Shown here piece after piece: positions 1 to 6,708 of a DNA stretch of 8,239 nt (positions are counted from its first letter, which is position 1; each line of letters begins with the position of its first letter). The position numbers and the translations under genes are program-made. This DNA comes from Chitinispirillaceae bacterium (GTDB taxonomy: Bacteria; Fibrobacterota; Chitinivibrionia; Chitinivibrionales; Chitinispirillaceae), in contig JAFGOU010000041.1 in NCBI GenBank assembly GCA_016926315.1, forward strand, positions 1-8,239, given 5' to 3'. The notes under the pieces are model-generated. The model did not search any database, was not told the DNA's origin, and saw only the letters and a program-made list of their open reading frames with translations.

Positions 1-231
1 AAGGACGATGTATACTCCTACTTTACGCCAAAGAACCCGGAAAAACCCGAAATCCATGGAGGATTTGCGCTCTGCCACTGGAACGGTTCTCCGGCCGTCG
101 AGGAGCAGGTGCGTAACGACCTCGGAGTCTCGGTGCGCTGCATCCCGCTCGACGCGCAGGATGACCCGGGAACGTGCGTGATCTCCGGCGAACCCTCGAA
201 ACGACGGGTGATTTTCGCGAAATCGTATTGA
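1..231 (+). CDS. proS: Prolyl-tRNA synthetase, C-terminal end (partial)
   Basis: Frame 1 is open from the window edge to a TGA at 229-231 and encodes 76 residues; the start lies outside the window. The product fits the C-terminal domain of the archaeal/eukaryotic-type prolyl-tRNA synthetase, which charges tRNA-Pro with proline in the cytoplasm. Visible marks are an ALCHWNG segment, then an acidic helix (AVEEQVRND), an RCIPLD strand, a TCVISGEPS turn and the terminal VIFAKSY. In this family the chain ends in a conserved Tyr after F-A-K, and the cysteines (here in CHW, RCIP and TCV) belong to a zinc-binding-type C-terminal domain. Bacteria often carry this ProRS type without the editing insertion, but the fragment is too short to show that. 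No clear terminator follows. The next gene on this strand has its own promoter, so the two are probably separate transcription units. The family call is fairly secure; the subtype rests on the C-terminus only. Confidence 0.85.
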   Translation, partial: KDDVYSYFTPKNPEKPEIHGGFALCHWNGSPAVEEQVRNDLGVSVRCIPLDAQDDPGTCVISGEPSKRRVIFAKSY

Positions 232-304
232 CCAGCGTACCCGGGGTAAAACAGGTAAGAAATCACCGGATTCTGGCGCTATGACATGATTTCTCGCGAC
301 CGGA

Positions 305-333
305 TTGACTCTCCTCCTTTTTTCCCTTATATT
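305..333 (+). promoter_or_regulatory. Sigma-70-type promoter of the broken propeller gene
   Basis: TTGACT (305-310) and TATATT (328-333) are separated by exactly 17 bases, close to the sigma-70 consensus. The ATG at 361 follows about 28 bases after the -10 box, with GGAGG at 351-355 as ribosome binding site, so any transcript would have a very short leader. The signals look intact although the gene they serve is disrupted, which suggests that decay is recent. An 8-bp inverted repeat (AGAAATCA at 258-265, TGATTTCT at 287-294) lies just upstream. Confidence 0.6.
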
Positions 334-360
334 TCCATAGTAACAGAAACGGAGGCACCC

Positions 361-691
361 ATGCGACTCTATCCTATCGTCTTTTTCCTGATCATCACAT
401 CGTCTCTTTTCGCAGCCACCCCGCTCGATACCCTTACCATCCTTGAATCCTTCGACTCCCCGGATCCCAACCCGCGGGCAGTTGTCTGCGACAGCCCGAA
501 TTTCTAGATAGCCAATCAGCAGAATACGTTGCTCTGCAAGGTCGATCCGCAGATGAAACTAATCGACTCAATCCCGTTGCCCTTTGCAAAACAACGGGCA
601 TGACGTTTAAAGACGACGAAGCTTGGGTAATGAGGGATTCTTCGATCGGGGATTCGATGAATCATTCTCTTTCCAGTCATGTGTCAACAAC
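361..691 (+). pseudogene. Broken secreted beta-propeller-like protein
   Basis: The start at 361 has a strong ribosome binding site (GGAGG, 351-355). It begins with a signal peptide, MRLYPIVFFLIITSSLFA. The mature part reads on through DSPDPNPRAVVCDSPNF to a TAG at 505-507. The same frame continues sensibly after the stop (IANQQNTLLCKVDPQMKLID, then SIPLP), so a TGG (Trp) to TAG change is the likely lesion, giving NF-W-IANQQN. This frame ends at a TGA (601-603), but the register shifts to the frame containing 600, which reads TTGMTFKDDEAWVMRDSSIG. The pattern of W-x-A-x-x-x-N, K-x-D-P, I-P-L-P and G-M-T-F-x-x-x-x-A-W-V resembles blades of NHL or glutamine-cyclotransferase-like beta-propellers. 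Propeller similarity fades after about 660, and the 3' end of the convergent xylanase gene starts at 692, so most of the propeller is missing. The function of the ancestor is unknown. Confidence 0.6.
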
Positions 692-1756
692 TTATTTCAA
701 AACAATCGACGTGAATTGTTTTACGCCTGTTCCTGTTACATCAACGAAATACCAGCCTGCAGGGATAGTTGATAACGAGAAAGCAACCGGGCCTGCCGCA
801 GTGAAATTGGCTCTGACCTTGCCTCTTACGTCTCCTACCCTGAGCTGCAGTTTCGAGCCCTCGACTGGCAGGACGTTCAGGGTTCTGCCTTTTACGGAGA
901 CTAACGGCGTGCTGCCTCGGGCTGCTATTACGCTGTGACCGCTGATTATTGATGAGCTGCCGAAAGTGAGAAGATTCTTTGTCACATTCGCCGATCCATT
1001 GCTATTCTTCGCAGCACCGGTATACGATTCAACTTTCATCGCGATTTCGTATAACCTGCAATTCATCATCTTCATACCGGCTTTGTCCCACGCGTCAAAG
1101 TGCTTGGAAACGCTAATCTTGCCGCTTTGTCTGTGGCTGCTCGTACTCTTCGGAACGCTGAAGTACTGCTTGAAGTTGCCTTGTCCGGTCAGCATGGGCT
1201 GGTTGATCCTGTCGGCGGTCCAAAACTCATACACTATACCGTCGATCGTAGCCTCGCCGTACTTTTTGCCGGCGGAAGCAGGATTATAGCTGCCGCGGTC
1301 TTGAATCATGTAGTATTCAATCTGATTGGAGAAACTCTCGGTTTGACCGTTTTCCCTTTTTGTCGGTACGCTTCCTGCCGGATAATACGCCCAGCCATAT
1401 ACGCCAAGCATTTTTACATTGTCGCCGGAACTCCATGTAGCGGCGAAATCAAGAGTTGTGTTACCGAGTGAACCGGGTGTTGTGGTACTAGATGCGCCCC
1501 ATTTTTTGCCGCCACGAAAAAGGACATTCTCCGTACCCCTCCAGCTAGCCTCAAACGTTCCACCATTCGGGTTACTGCTGCCTCCCGTGATCTTCATAGT
1601 GACTGTGCCGCTGTTGTTCTGATTCCAGAGCTCGTAGTCAATGCCATTACAATTTCGTATTGTACTGCTGGTCCACGTGTCGCACTGCCCCCACGTCAGC
1701 GAAGACCCGATAACAACGCACGCAAGTGCCGCGGCTAAAAGTTTGTTTATTCTCAT
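692..1756 (-). CDS. Secreted GH11 endo-1,4-beta-xylanase with C-terminal sorting-type domain
   Basis: The gene encodes 354 residues. A signal peptide (about 1-23, basic n-region MRINK, hydrophobic core LLAAALACVVIG) precedes a GH11 jelly-roll domain (about 25-268). GH11 enzymes cut internal beta-1,4 bonds of xylan with retention. The nucleophile is most likely Glu147 in QIEYYMIQD, and the acid/base Glu243 in AMKVESYTG; their spacing of 96 residues matches the family. Other family marks are ENVLFRGGKKW (76-86), LGVYGWAYYPAG (117-128) and ISVSKHFDAW (214-223). Residues about 284-354 form a T9SS-like domain with VGDVRGKV, IPAGWYF and a basic end, so the enzyme is probably released or surface-anchored after Sec export. 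The acid/base motif (VESYTG) departs from the common TEGYQSSG form. The start at 1756 is supported by the signal peptide and by a modest GGGGA ribosome binding site (1761-1765). The DNA is AT-richer than the protease and lyase genes, which hints at separate acquisition. Confidence 0.9.
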   Translation of the reverse strand: MRINKLLAAALACVVIGSSLTWGQCDTWTSSTIRNCNGIDYELWNQNNSGTVTMKITGGSSNPNGGTFEASWRGTENVLFRGGKKWGASSTTTPGSLGNTTLDFAATWSSGDNVKMLGVYGWAYYPAGSVPTKRENGQTESFSNQIEYYMIQDRGSYNPASAGKKYGEATIDGIVYEFWTADRINQPMLTGQGNFKQYFSVPKSTSSHRQSGKISVSKHFDAWDKAGMKMMNCRLYEIAMKVESYTGAAKNSNGSANVTKNLLTFGSSSIISGHSVIAARGSTPLVSVKGRTLNVLPVEGSKLQLRVGDVRGKVRANFTAAGPVAFSLSTIPAGWYFVDVTGTGVKQFTSIVLK

Positions 1757-1828
1757 ACGATCCCCGGTAATAAAGATGTAAGATTAATGTTATTGCAATG
1801 AACACCTGCAAACGCGGCCATCGAACCC

Positions 1829-1857
1829 TATATAATATATACATGACTGCGGCAAAA
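1829..1857 (-). promoter_or_regulatory. Possible xylanase promoter
   Basis: On the minus strand TTTTGC (complement of 1852-1857) stands 17 bases before TATATA (complement of 1829-1834), inside an AT-rich patch about 70 bases upstream of the xylanase start. The -35 box is a weak match. The same patch contains TATAAT on the plus strand (1831-1836), so strand and exact boxes are uncertain. Confidence 0.3.
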
Positions 1858-1873
1858 CGCATAACTTATCTGA

Positions 1874-2104
1874 TGGGGTTTTTTCTCCGGAGCATCAGGG
1901 CTTATCAAAATCAATGCGGCCCTTCTGCCGAAAGTCTCAACGATAGAATTTCTGGACCTTCAGGGCAGGATCGTTGATAAAATAGCCGTTGTAAACCGGT
2001 CTTCGGTCTGTTATGATTGTTCTCTGCTACCCGCCGGCGTTTACTTTGCCCGGTATAATACAATGGGGGAATTCCACGTTGATCGTCTGGTAATCCATCG
2101 ATAG
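1874..2104 (+). pseudogene. Orphan C-terminal T9SS-like sorting domain (gene remnant)
   Basis: The frame ending at TAG 2102-2104 is open back to a TGA at 1871-1873 and encodes about 76 residues without a plausible start codon; its first ATG, at 2063, is near the end. Key segments are SGLIKINAALLPK, TIEFLDLQGRIVDK, YDCSLLPAGVYFARYN and the final VDRLVIHR. This is the complete pattern of the sorting domains found at the ends of the xylanase, C25 protease and pectate lyase here: a D-x-x-G-R-x-V strand-turn, then L-P-A-G-V-Y-F and a basic C-terminus. Nothing resembling a catalytic body lies upstream in any frame before the xylanase start at 1756, so the domain is cut off from its cargo. An ATG at 1843 in another frame (MTAAKRITYLMGFF) would need a frameshift near the T run at 1879-1884 to join it, and has no ribosome binding site. 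I infer the 3' stump of a lost secreted protein gene. Confidence 0.7.
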
Positions 2105-2135
2105 AGCCTTTTCTCCCGCTAAAAACATCACGTAA

Positions 2136-3830
2136 TTAACAGCCGGAATCCACCTTCTGCCCCCCGTCCGTCCGCCCCGCGCCCAGGACAAACCGGTCAT
2201 ACAGGAACAGCAGCACCGCCGTACCCAGGCCGATGGCGGTGAACAGCATCCAGATATTCGACGGATGGTAGGTGTCCCACAGGTGTTGGGTAAGCTGCGG
2301 CGAGGTCATGTGCATGAGGTCCGCGGCGCGGCCGAAATAATCATTCTGGCTCCACACCTTTCCGCTCTCCTCGATCGTTGACCCGATGGCGGGAATATCG
2401 AGCCCGCGCGCCGCCACCTCCCGTTTGAGGAGCGAAACCTTGTCGGACATTGCCTGATAGACCGGTCCGGACAGGAACCCGGTAAGGAAGTTGCCGCCTG
2501 CCATGGGCAGAAACGAGCACCCCATATATACCGCGGTTTTGTCCCTTGGCGCGATCCGTCCGATATATTCGGTGGTTTTGGGAGAGCTGGACATCTCGCC
2601 GAACGAAAAAATAAAAATGCCCAGGACCATGAACAGGCCGTTGCCGGTCGCGAACGATATGCCGGTGCCGATGGAGCAGACGACCAGACCGCCGATAATG
2701 GAGTTGAGCGGCTTGAAGCGCATGACAAAGGTCGACACCATGACCTGGAAAAGGATGATGAAGAGCGCGTCGAGATTGATCATCATCTCGGCGGCTACCG
2801 TTCCCTCGCTCGTGCCGTAGAGGTTCGCAAGTGCGGGAGAGAGTGAGGCAAGCGCCTTATAGATGATCGTGGTGTCGCCCCACTGGTCGATGAAATTCGG
2901 CAGGGTATAGAAGAGCTGGTTGAAACCGGTCCAGAACCCGACGATGATGAGCAGGAAAAGGATAAACCGCTGGTCGCGGAACACGCTGGTGATGGTATCG
3001 AAAATGTGCCGGTTTGCCTTGCCGATGGGGAGCGACTGTACCCAGGCCGAAAAGCGGAAACAGTTCCGCCGGTATCCCCTGATTGCGGCGACAGCAGGTA
3101 TCTCGCCGATGTAGATGACGAGGAACAGGACGAATGCCGTGACGAACAGAAAAGCAGAGCCGACGAACGAACCGATGATCCGCAGGTACTCCATGGGGTT
3201 GAAATAGCTTGCCCGCGGACCCGCGTTGGGCGACGGGTCTTTGTAGAAAAACGCCACCAGAATAAAATTGACCGAAATCGCTGCAGCGCACATGTAAAAA
3301 ACCCAGTCCCAGCCGTATGCCGGGTTGTTGCGCAGCTTGCTCGCGATAAACGGCCCTATAAACGCGCCGATGTTCACCATCATGTAAAATATGCCGAAAC
3401 CGATGGAGGCGTTCTCCGTATCGGTGGTTTTCGCGATCGACGCCGAAATCACCGGCTTGAACAGCGCGGCCCCGAGCGCGACATAGAGGAACGCGAAAAA
3501 AACGGCCGGGTATGAGGTGAATTTTCCCATCATGAAATACCCGGTGGTGAGGATAAAATAGGCGATAATCAGCACCTTCTTGTAACCGAACCGGTCCGCG
3601 ATCGCGCCGGTGATGAGCGGGAGAAGGTAGAGCAGCGCCGTAACCACGCCCATCATGGTCCCCTTCTGCGCCTGCGAGAACCCGAGCGCCCCTTCGTCGG
3701 TGGAGTTGGTCAGATAGAGCGCCAGCACGGCGAACAGTCCGTACCACGCCCACCGCTCCATGATCTCCATGGAGTTCGACACCCAGAAGGTGCGGGGGAA
3801 CTTTTTGACGGCATGAAGGAAACCGGACAT
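2136..3830 (-). CDS. POT/PTR-family proton-coupled oligopeptide transporter
   Basis: The product has 564 residues and many hydrophobic segments, consistent with 12-14 transmembrane helices of the proton-dependent oligopeptide transporter branch of the major facilitator superfamily. These inner-membrane symporters import di- and tripeptides with protons. The helix-1 motif E-x-x-E-R-F-x-Y-Y appears as E22-IM-E25-R26-W27-A-W29-Y30, with Trp replacing Phe and the first Tyr. The PTR2 signature appears as F148-Y-M-M-V-N153-I-G155, and an acidic helix residue as Glu412 in FGEMSSSP. GAIADRFGYKK (75-85) is the helix 2-3 loop, and a long hydrophilic stretch (about 461-525) precedes the last helix. The start at 3830 is preferred over in-frame 3869 because AGGAG lies seven bases upstream and the extra 13 residues precede the conserved start. 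The gene stands alone, divergent from the C25 protease, with transposase debris between. Actual substrates cannot be read from sequence. Confidence 0.88.
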   Translation of the reverse strand: MSGFLHAVKKFPRTFWVSNSMEIMERWAWYGLFAVLALYLTNSTDEGALGFSQAQKGTMMGVVTALLYLLPLITGAIADRFGYKKVLIIAYFILTTGYFMMGKFTSYPAVFFAFLYVALGAALFKPVISASIAKTTDTENASIGFGIFYMMVNIGAFIGPFIASKLRNNPAYGWDWVFYMCAAAISVNFILVAFFYKDPSPNAGPRASYFNPMEYLRIIGSFVGSAFLFVTAFVLFLVIYIGEIPAVAAIRGYRRNCFRFSAWVQSLPIGKANRHIFDTITSVFRDQRFILFLLIIVGFWTGFNQLFYTLPNFIDQWGDTTIIYKALASLSPALANLYGTSEGTVAAEMMINLDALFIILFQVMVSTFVMRFKPLNSIIGGLVVCSIGTGISFATGNGLFMVLGIFIFSFGEMSSSPKTTEYIGRIAPRDKTAVYMGCSFLPMAGGNFLTGFLSGPVYQAMSDKVSLLKREVAARGLDIPAIGSTIEESGKVWSQNDYFGRAADLMHMTSPQLTQHLWDTYHPSNIWMLFTAIGLGTAVLLFLYDRFVLGAGRTDGGQKVDSGC

Positions 3831-3881
3831 GGGTGCTCCTTTTAAGAAACAGGGTAAGATACAATACACCGTTTAGGAGTT

Positions 3882-3908
3882 GGGAAAAAACACGGGACGG
3901 AGACGCTT
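3882..3908. repeat. 27-bp direct repeat, copy 1
   Basis: This 27-base stretch matches 3968-3994 at 22 positions. Its right-hand 15 bases (GGGACGGAGACGCTT, 3894-3908) differ by a single C/T change. It lies in the leader region of the POT transporter gene. The repeat is probably part of the end sequence of a REP-type element, given the transposase remnant next to copy 2. Confidence 0.55.
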
Positions 3909-3967
3909 CGGTTGGGCCTATGGTTGAATAAAAACCGTTCCAAGGCTGACGCTGCTGTGAGAAATAA

Positions 3968-3994
3968 GGGAAGAAATCAGGGACGGAGATGCTT
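3968..3994. repeat. 27-bp direct repeat, copy 2, at the transposase stop
   Basis: Second copy of the repeat at 3882-3908, starting 86 bases after it, with core GGGACGGAGATGCTT (3980-3994). Its last base is the first plus-strand base of the transposase stop codon (TTA at 3994-3996). Such a fixed position at the end of the transposase gene suggests an element-terminal sequence rather than a chance match. Confidence 0.55.
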
Positions 3995-4491
3995 TAGTGC
4001 TTTATAAAAAATGTTCGTTCTTTCGTATATTTTTCCCCTTGCTCAAGCATTCTTGATATTGATGAATGTCCGATATTGAAGTAGCGAGCTATCTCTGCTA
4101 TCGGAATGCCATACGTCCTGTGTGCAAGAGCAGCAACGATTTTCCTTCCTGTTGACCGGGTACTTTCCCGCCCCCGAAATAGCATTTCAGTAGCTTCAAT
4201 GCCCATCTGCCGGGCAACGCTCTCAGCAATAGTCTGGACCGTCACCCCATCCTTCTGGTATGACGCAATTCGAAGCCTTCGAGTCTTATCTTGTTCAAAC
4301 GCCGATTTCACGAATTCAGGGTCACCAATAACCCAGCATTTATGATCGTTCCGGTCTATTTTTTCATTGCTGCCTTTTCGGATTACCTCATTGAATTCCC
4401 GGCCATCATCAGATACCATTCCCCGGACAAGCATCTCCGTCCCCACAAAACAACCCGGTTTCAGATCAATCGTGCTTATATTATAAAACAT
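3994..4491 (-). pseudogene. Truncated REP-associated (Y1-type) transposase, C-terminal part
   Basis: The open frame gives 165 residues. The second half (about 52-155) matches the C-terminal region that many REP-associated tyrosine transposases carry after their Y1 domain. CWVIGDPEFV corresponds to the usual LGDEEFV-like motif, followed by TIAESVARQMGI (87-98), a TEMLFRGRESTRSTGRKIVA segment and a helix-turn-helix (about 128-148, GIPIAEIARYFNIGHSSISR). The latter part resembles domain IV of DnaA. The N-terminal Y1 nuclease domain, with its His-hydrophobic-His pair and catalytic Tyr, is absent; upstream an in-frame stop occurs at 4507-4509 and the C25 protease begins at 4542. No ribosome binding site precedes the ATG at 4491. 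I therefore call a decapitated remnant that cannot transpose by itself. A surviving DNA-binding protein is possible but unsupported. The assignment rests on motif resemblance and is moderately sure. Confidence 0.6.
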
Positions 4492-4541
4492 CCGGCAGTT
4501 CGACGGTCAAAAGATCCATTCTGACACACCAGGGAGACACT

Positions 4542-6611
4542 ATGCCAGCATTTTTATTATGTATGTGCGTCGGTTTTTTCGCGATTCAATCAGGCGTTTA
4601 TGCCTCGTTGTCTAAAGACCTTTCCTATGAAGACCTGACGCTCTCCACTGAGGGCGCCAAGGTTACCTTTGGCAACTGCGAACTGGAACGCGAAGCCGGA
4701 CGGCCGATCGTACCAATGCAACTGCTCACGCTCATCCTCCCGCCCTCCGCAGACCTGGCAAGAGTTACGGTGAGCCTCAGGGACGCCAGGAGCCGGAGAC
4801 TCGCCGGCGCTTTCAGGATTAATCCGGGCACGCCGTCGGTCGGCGGAGGCACGCTCGCATGGCCTGATGGCGCGGTCATCGTTGACGGCAAAGACATGAC
4901 CGTATACGGCTCCAGCACTTTCTACCCGGCCTCCCGGTGCGAGCTGGTTTCCACCAGCACTCTGGGCGACATCAGGCTGGTACGGGTAAAGGTGTACCCG
5001 GTGCAGTATAATCCCGTTACCGGTGCCCTGACCGTCATGGACCGCGCCACCCTTGTGGTCTCCTGGCAGGAGTCGAAACGCACCGCACCCGGTTCGTTGC
5101 CTGTAGATACGGACCTGTTCAACCGGCTGAAACGGGTAACGGACAACAGCGCCGATTTCGAGACGTTCTACGGGACTGAGGTCACGCCGGCTCCCGGAAC
5201 CGCCAGACCCGGTTACGCGATCATAACCACCGCTGCCATTGCCAACGGCCTGAGCGCGCTGAACGGTTTTGTCGCCTCCAAGGAAGCGCGCGGCTTTACC
5301 GTGCAGATCGTTCACGAAACGACCTGGGGCACCACCTGCCATACCCTGCGCACCTGGCTTAAAAACAACTATCGGTCGATGAACATCAAATACGTGCTGC
5401 TGATCGGCAACCCCCATCCGACAGGCGGCGATGTTCCCATGCTCATGACCGGCGTCACCATTCCCACGGACTTCTACTTTGCGGAACTTTCGAGCAACTG
5501 GGACATCAACAACAACGGCGTGTATGGCGAAATGACGGACATCAACACCACCGGCGGCATAGACCAGGACTGCGAAGTGAGCGTGGGCAGGATCAGTTGT
5601 TACAACAGGAACTATGCCGATGTCGACCGCATTCTCAACAAAATCGTCGCGTACGAGAACGAATCCGAAGCATCCGCCCGGTCGTGGCGCTTAAATGTGC
5701 TGTTTCCCTCGGTCCTGATTTCAGAGACCATTCTGGGATACGGCGCGCTCGAAGCGATAAAAAACGACTTCTGCACCCCCCGGCGATGGACCTGGTACCG
5801 GATTTACGATCGCGACTACGGCGTCAACCCGGAACAAACGCCGTGTTCGATCACCGCGGTCGGCAACGCCTGGAAAGCCCGGCCGTACGGGGCGCATTTC
5901 TGGAGCACCCACGGCAATGCAACCAGCGCCAGCAACGTGATGAACGTCACCACTGCCGCGACAATGCCCTCAACGCACCCCTCCATCGTCTACCAGGGCA
6001 GTTGTCTCACCGCCCATCCGGAGACCGCGGGTAACCTTGCCTATACCAACCTGAAAAATGGCGCGATCTCCACGCTCGCTTCGGCGCGCATTTCATGGGC
6101 CAACAACGACCCGACCGGTCGCAATGCCGATAACGAAAAGATCGCCTATCGCTACGGTAAAGGGGTGATCGGCGATTCTCTTGCCTGCGGGGACGCGGTC
6201 AATTACTTCAGGTCCTATCTCACTGCCAAATCAACCGCAGGGAACTGGTTCTGGCAGAACATGAACAACTTCTGCCTGCTGGGCGACCCGTCGGTCGGCG
6301 CGCATACCTGGAGCAGAAACACCTCCGCACAGGAGGCCACCCTTCAGTTCCCGCATGCGCCCATACTTACGCGTGCGAACGGATCGGTCATCAAATTCCA
6401 TGTACCTGCGGTATCCGGAAACGGGCAGACAATGGTCAGGATCGATCTGTATGATATTCACGGCAAGCGGGTAACGACTCCTGTCCGGGGGCTCCTCAAA
6501 GCCGGTTTTACCGGAAGTGTTGATGCGCACCGTGACGTTGCGGCAGGCTATTATGTTTACGTCATGAGGGCCGGACCGCATATACAGACGGTCGGTGTCT
6601 TGCACCGGTAA
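4542..6611 (+). CDS. Secreted gingipain-like cysteine protease (peptidase C25) with C-terminal sorting-type domain
   Basis: The product has 689 residues. A hydrophobic leader (about 1-21, ending GVYA) lacks the usual basic n-region but is otherwise signal-like; AGGGAG (4531-4536) supports the start. Residues about 22-220 look like the C25 propeptide that keeps the enzyme inactive until cleaved outside the cell. The catalytic domain starts near GYAIITTAAI (224-233) and ends near LLGDPSVG (579-586). The catalytic His is most likely His457 in FWSTHGN and the nucleophile Cys488 in VYQGSCLTAHPE; the 31-residue gap fits the family. TDFYFAEL followed by WDINNNGVYGE is a typical C25 stretch that may bind calcium. 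The last 65 or so residues (RIDLYDIHGKRV ... AAGYYVYVMR ... GVLHR) form a T9SS-like domain. Arg or Lys preference cannot be told. An AT-rich patch (4477-4487) inside the adjoining remnant could serve as -10 region. The gene converges on the pectate lyase. Confidence 0.9.
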   Translation: MPAFLLCMCVGFFAIQSGVYASLSKDLSYEDLTLSTEGAKVTFGNCELEREAGRPIVPMQLLTLILPPSADLARVTVSLRDARSRRLAGAFRINPGTPSVGGGTLAWPDGAVIVDGKDMTVYGSSTFYPASRCELVSTSTLGDIRLVRVKVYPVQYNPVTGALTVMDRATLVVSWQESKRTAPGSLPVDTDLFNRLKRVTDNSADFETFYGTEVTPAPGTARPGYAIITTAAIANGLSALNGFVASKEARGFTVQIVHETTWGTTCHTLRTWLKNNYRSMNIKYVLLIGNPHPTGGDVPMLMTGVTIPTDFYFAELSSNWDINNNGVYGEMTDINTTGGIDQDCEVSVGRISCYNRNYADVDRILNKIVAYENESEASARSWRLNVLFPSVLISETILGYGALEAIKNDFCTPRRWTWYRIYDRDYGVNPEQTPCSITAVGNAWKARPYGAHFWSTHGNATSASNVMNVTTAATMPSTHPSIVYQGSCLTAHPETAGNLAYTNLKNGAISTLASARISWANNDPTGRNADNEKIAYRYGKGVIGDSLACGDAVNYFRSYLTAKSTAGNWFWQNMNNFCLLGDPSVGAHTWSRNTSAQEATLQFPHAPILTRANGSVIKFHVPAVSGNGQTMVRIDLYDIHGKRVTTPVRGLLKAGFTGSVDAHRDVAAGYYVYVMRAGPHIQTVGVLHR

Positions 6612-6617
6612 TGCCGT

Positions 6618-6642
6618 AGCAGAAGCGGTCCCTGCTTTTTTT
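6618..6642 (+). terminator. Probable intrinsic terminator of the C25 protease gene
   Basis: Six bases after the stop codon, AGCAG (6618-6622) pairs with CTGCT (6632-6636) across a nine-base loop, and the stem runs into an uninterrupted T tract (6636-6642). The stem is short, so efficiency may be modest, but position and T run fit a rho-independent terminator shielding the convergent pectate lyase gene. Confidence 0.5.
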
Positions 6643-6708
6643 CCGCATGTCATTCTGCCGCGGGTCGCTGCTGTCGCGCCATCCCGTTTTTGCCCATTCC
6701 GCGCGGAA

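Noticed and set aside
600..938. Plus-strand frame of 112 codons starting at 600
   Set aside because: Only its first 20 or so codons make sense, as the frameshifted continuation of the broken propeller gene; the rest is antisense to the xylanase sorting domain.
1843..1899. ATG at 1843 with a leader-like start (MTAAKRITYLMGFF) before the orphan domain
   Set aside because: It is out of frame with the sorting domain, has no ribosome binding site, and TATAAT sits only six bases before it; a real start cannot be supported.
3006..3515. Plus-strand frame of 169 codons opposite the transporter gene
   Set aside because: It lies fully antisense to a well-supported POT transporter, is rich in charged residues with no family motif, and has no ribosome binding site; it is a shadow frame.
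4590..5417. Minus-strand frame of 275 codons within the C25 protease gene
   Set aside because: The protease on the other strand has catalytic motifs, leader and sorting domain; the antisense product is low-complexity Gly/Arg-rich, as expected from a GC-rich shadow.
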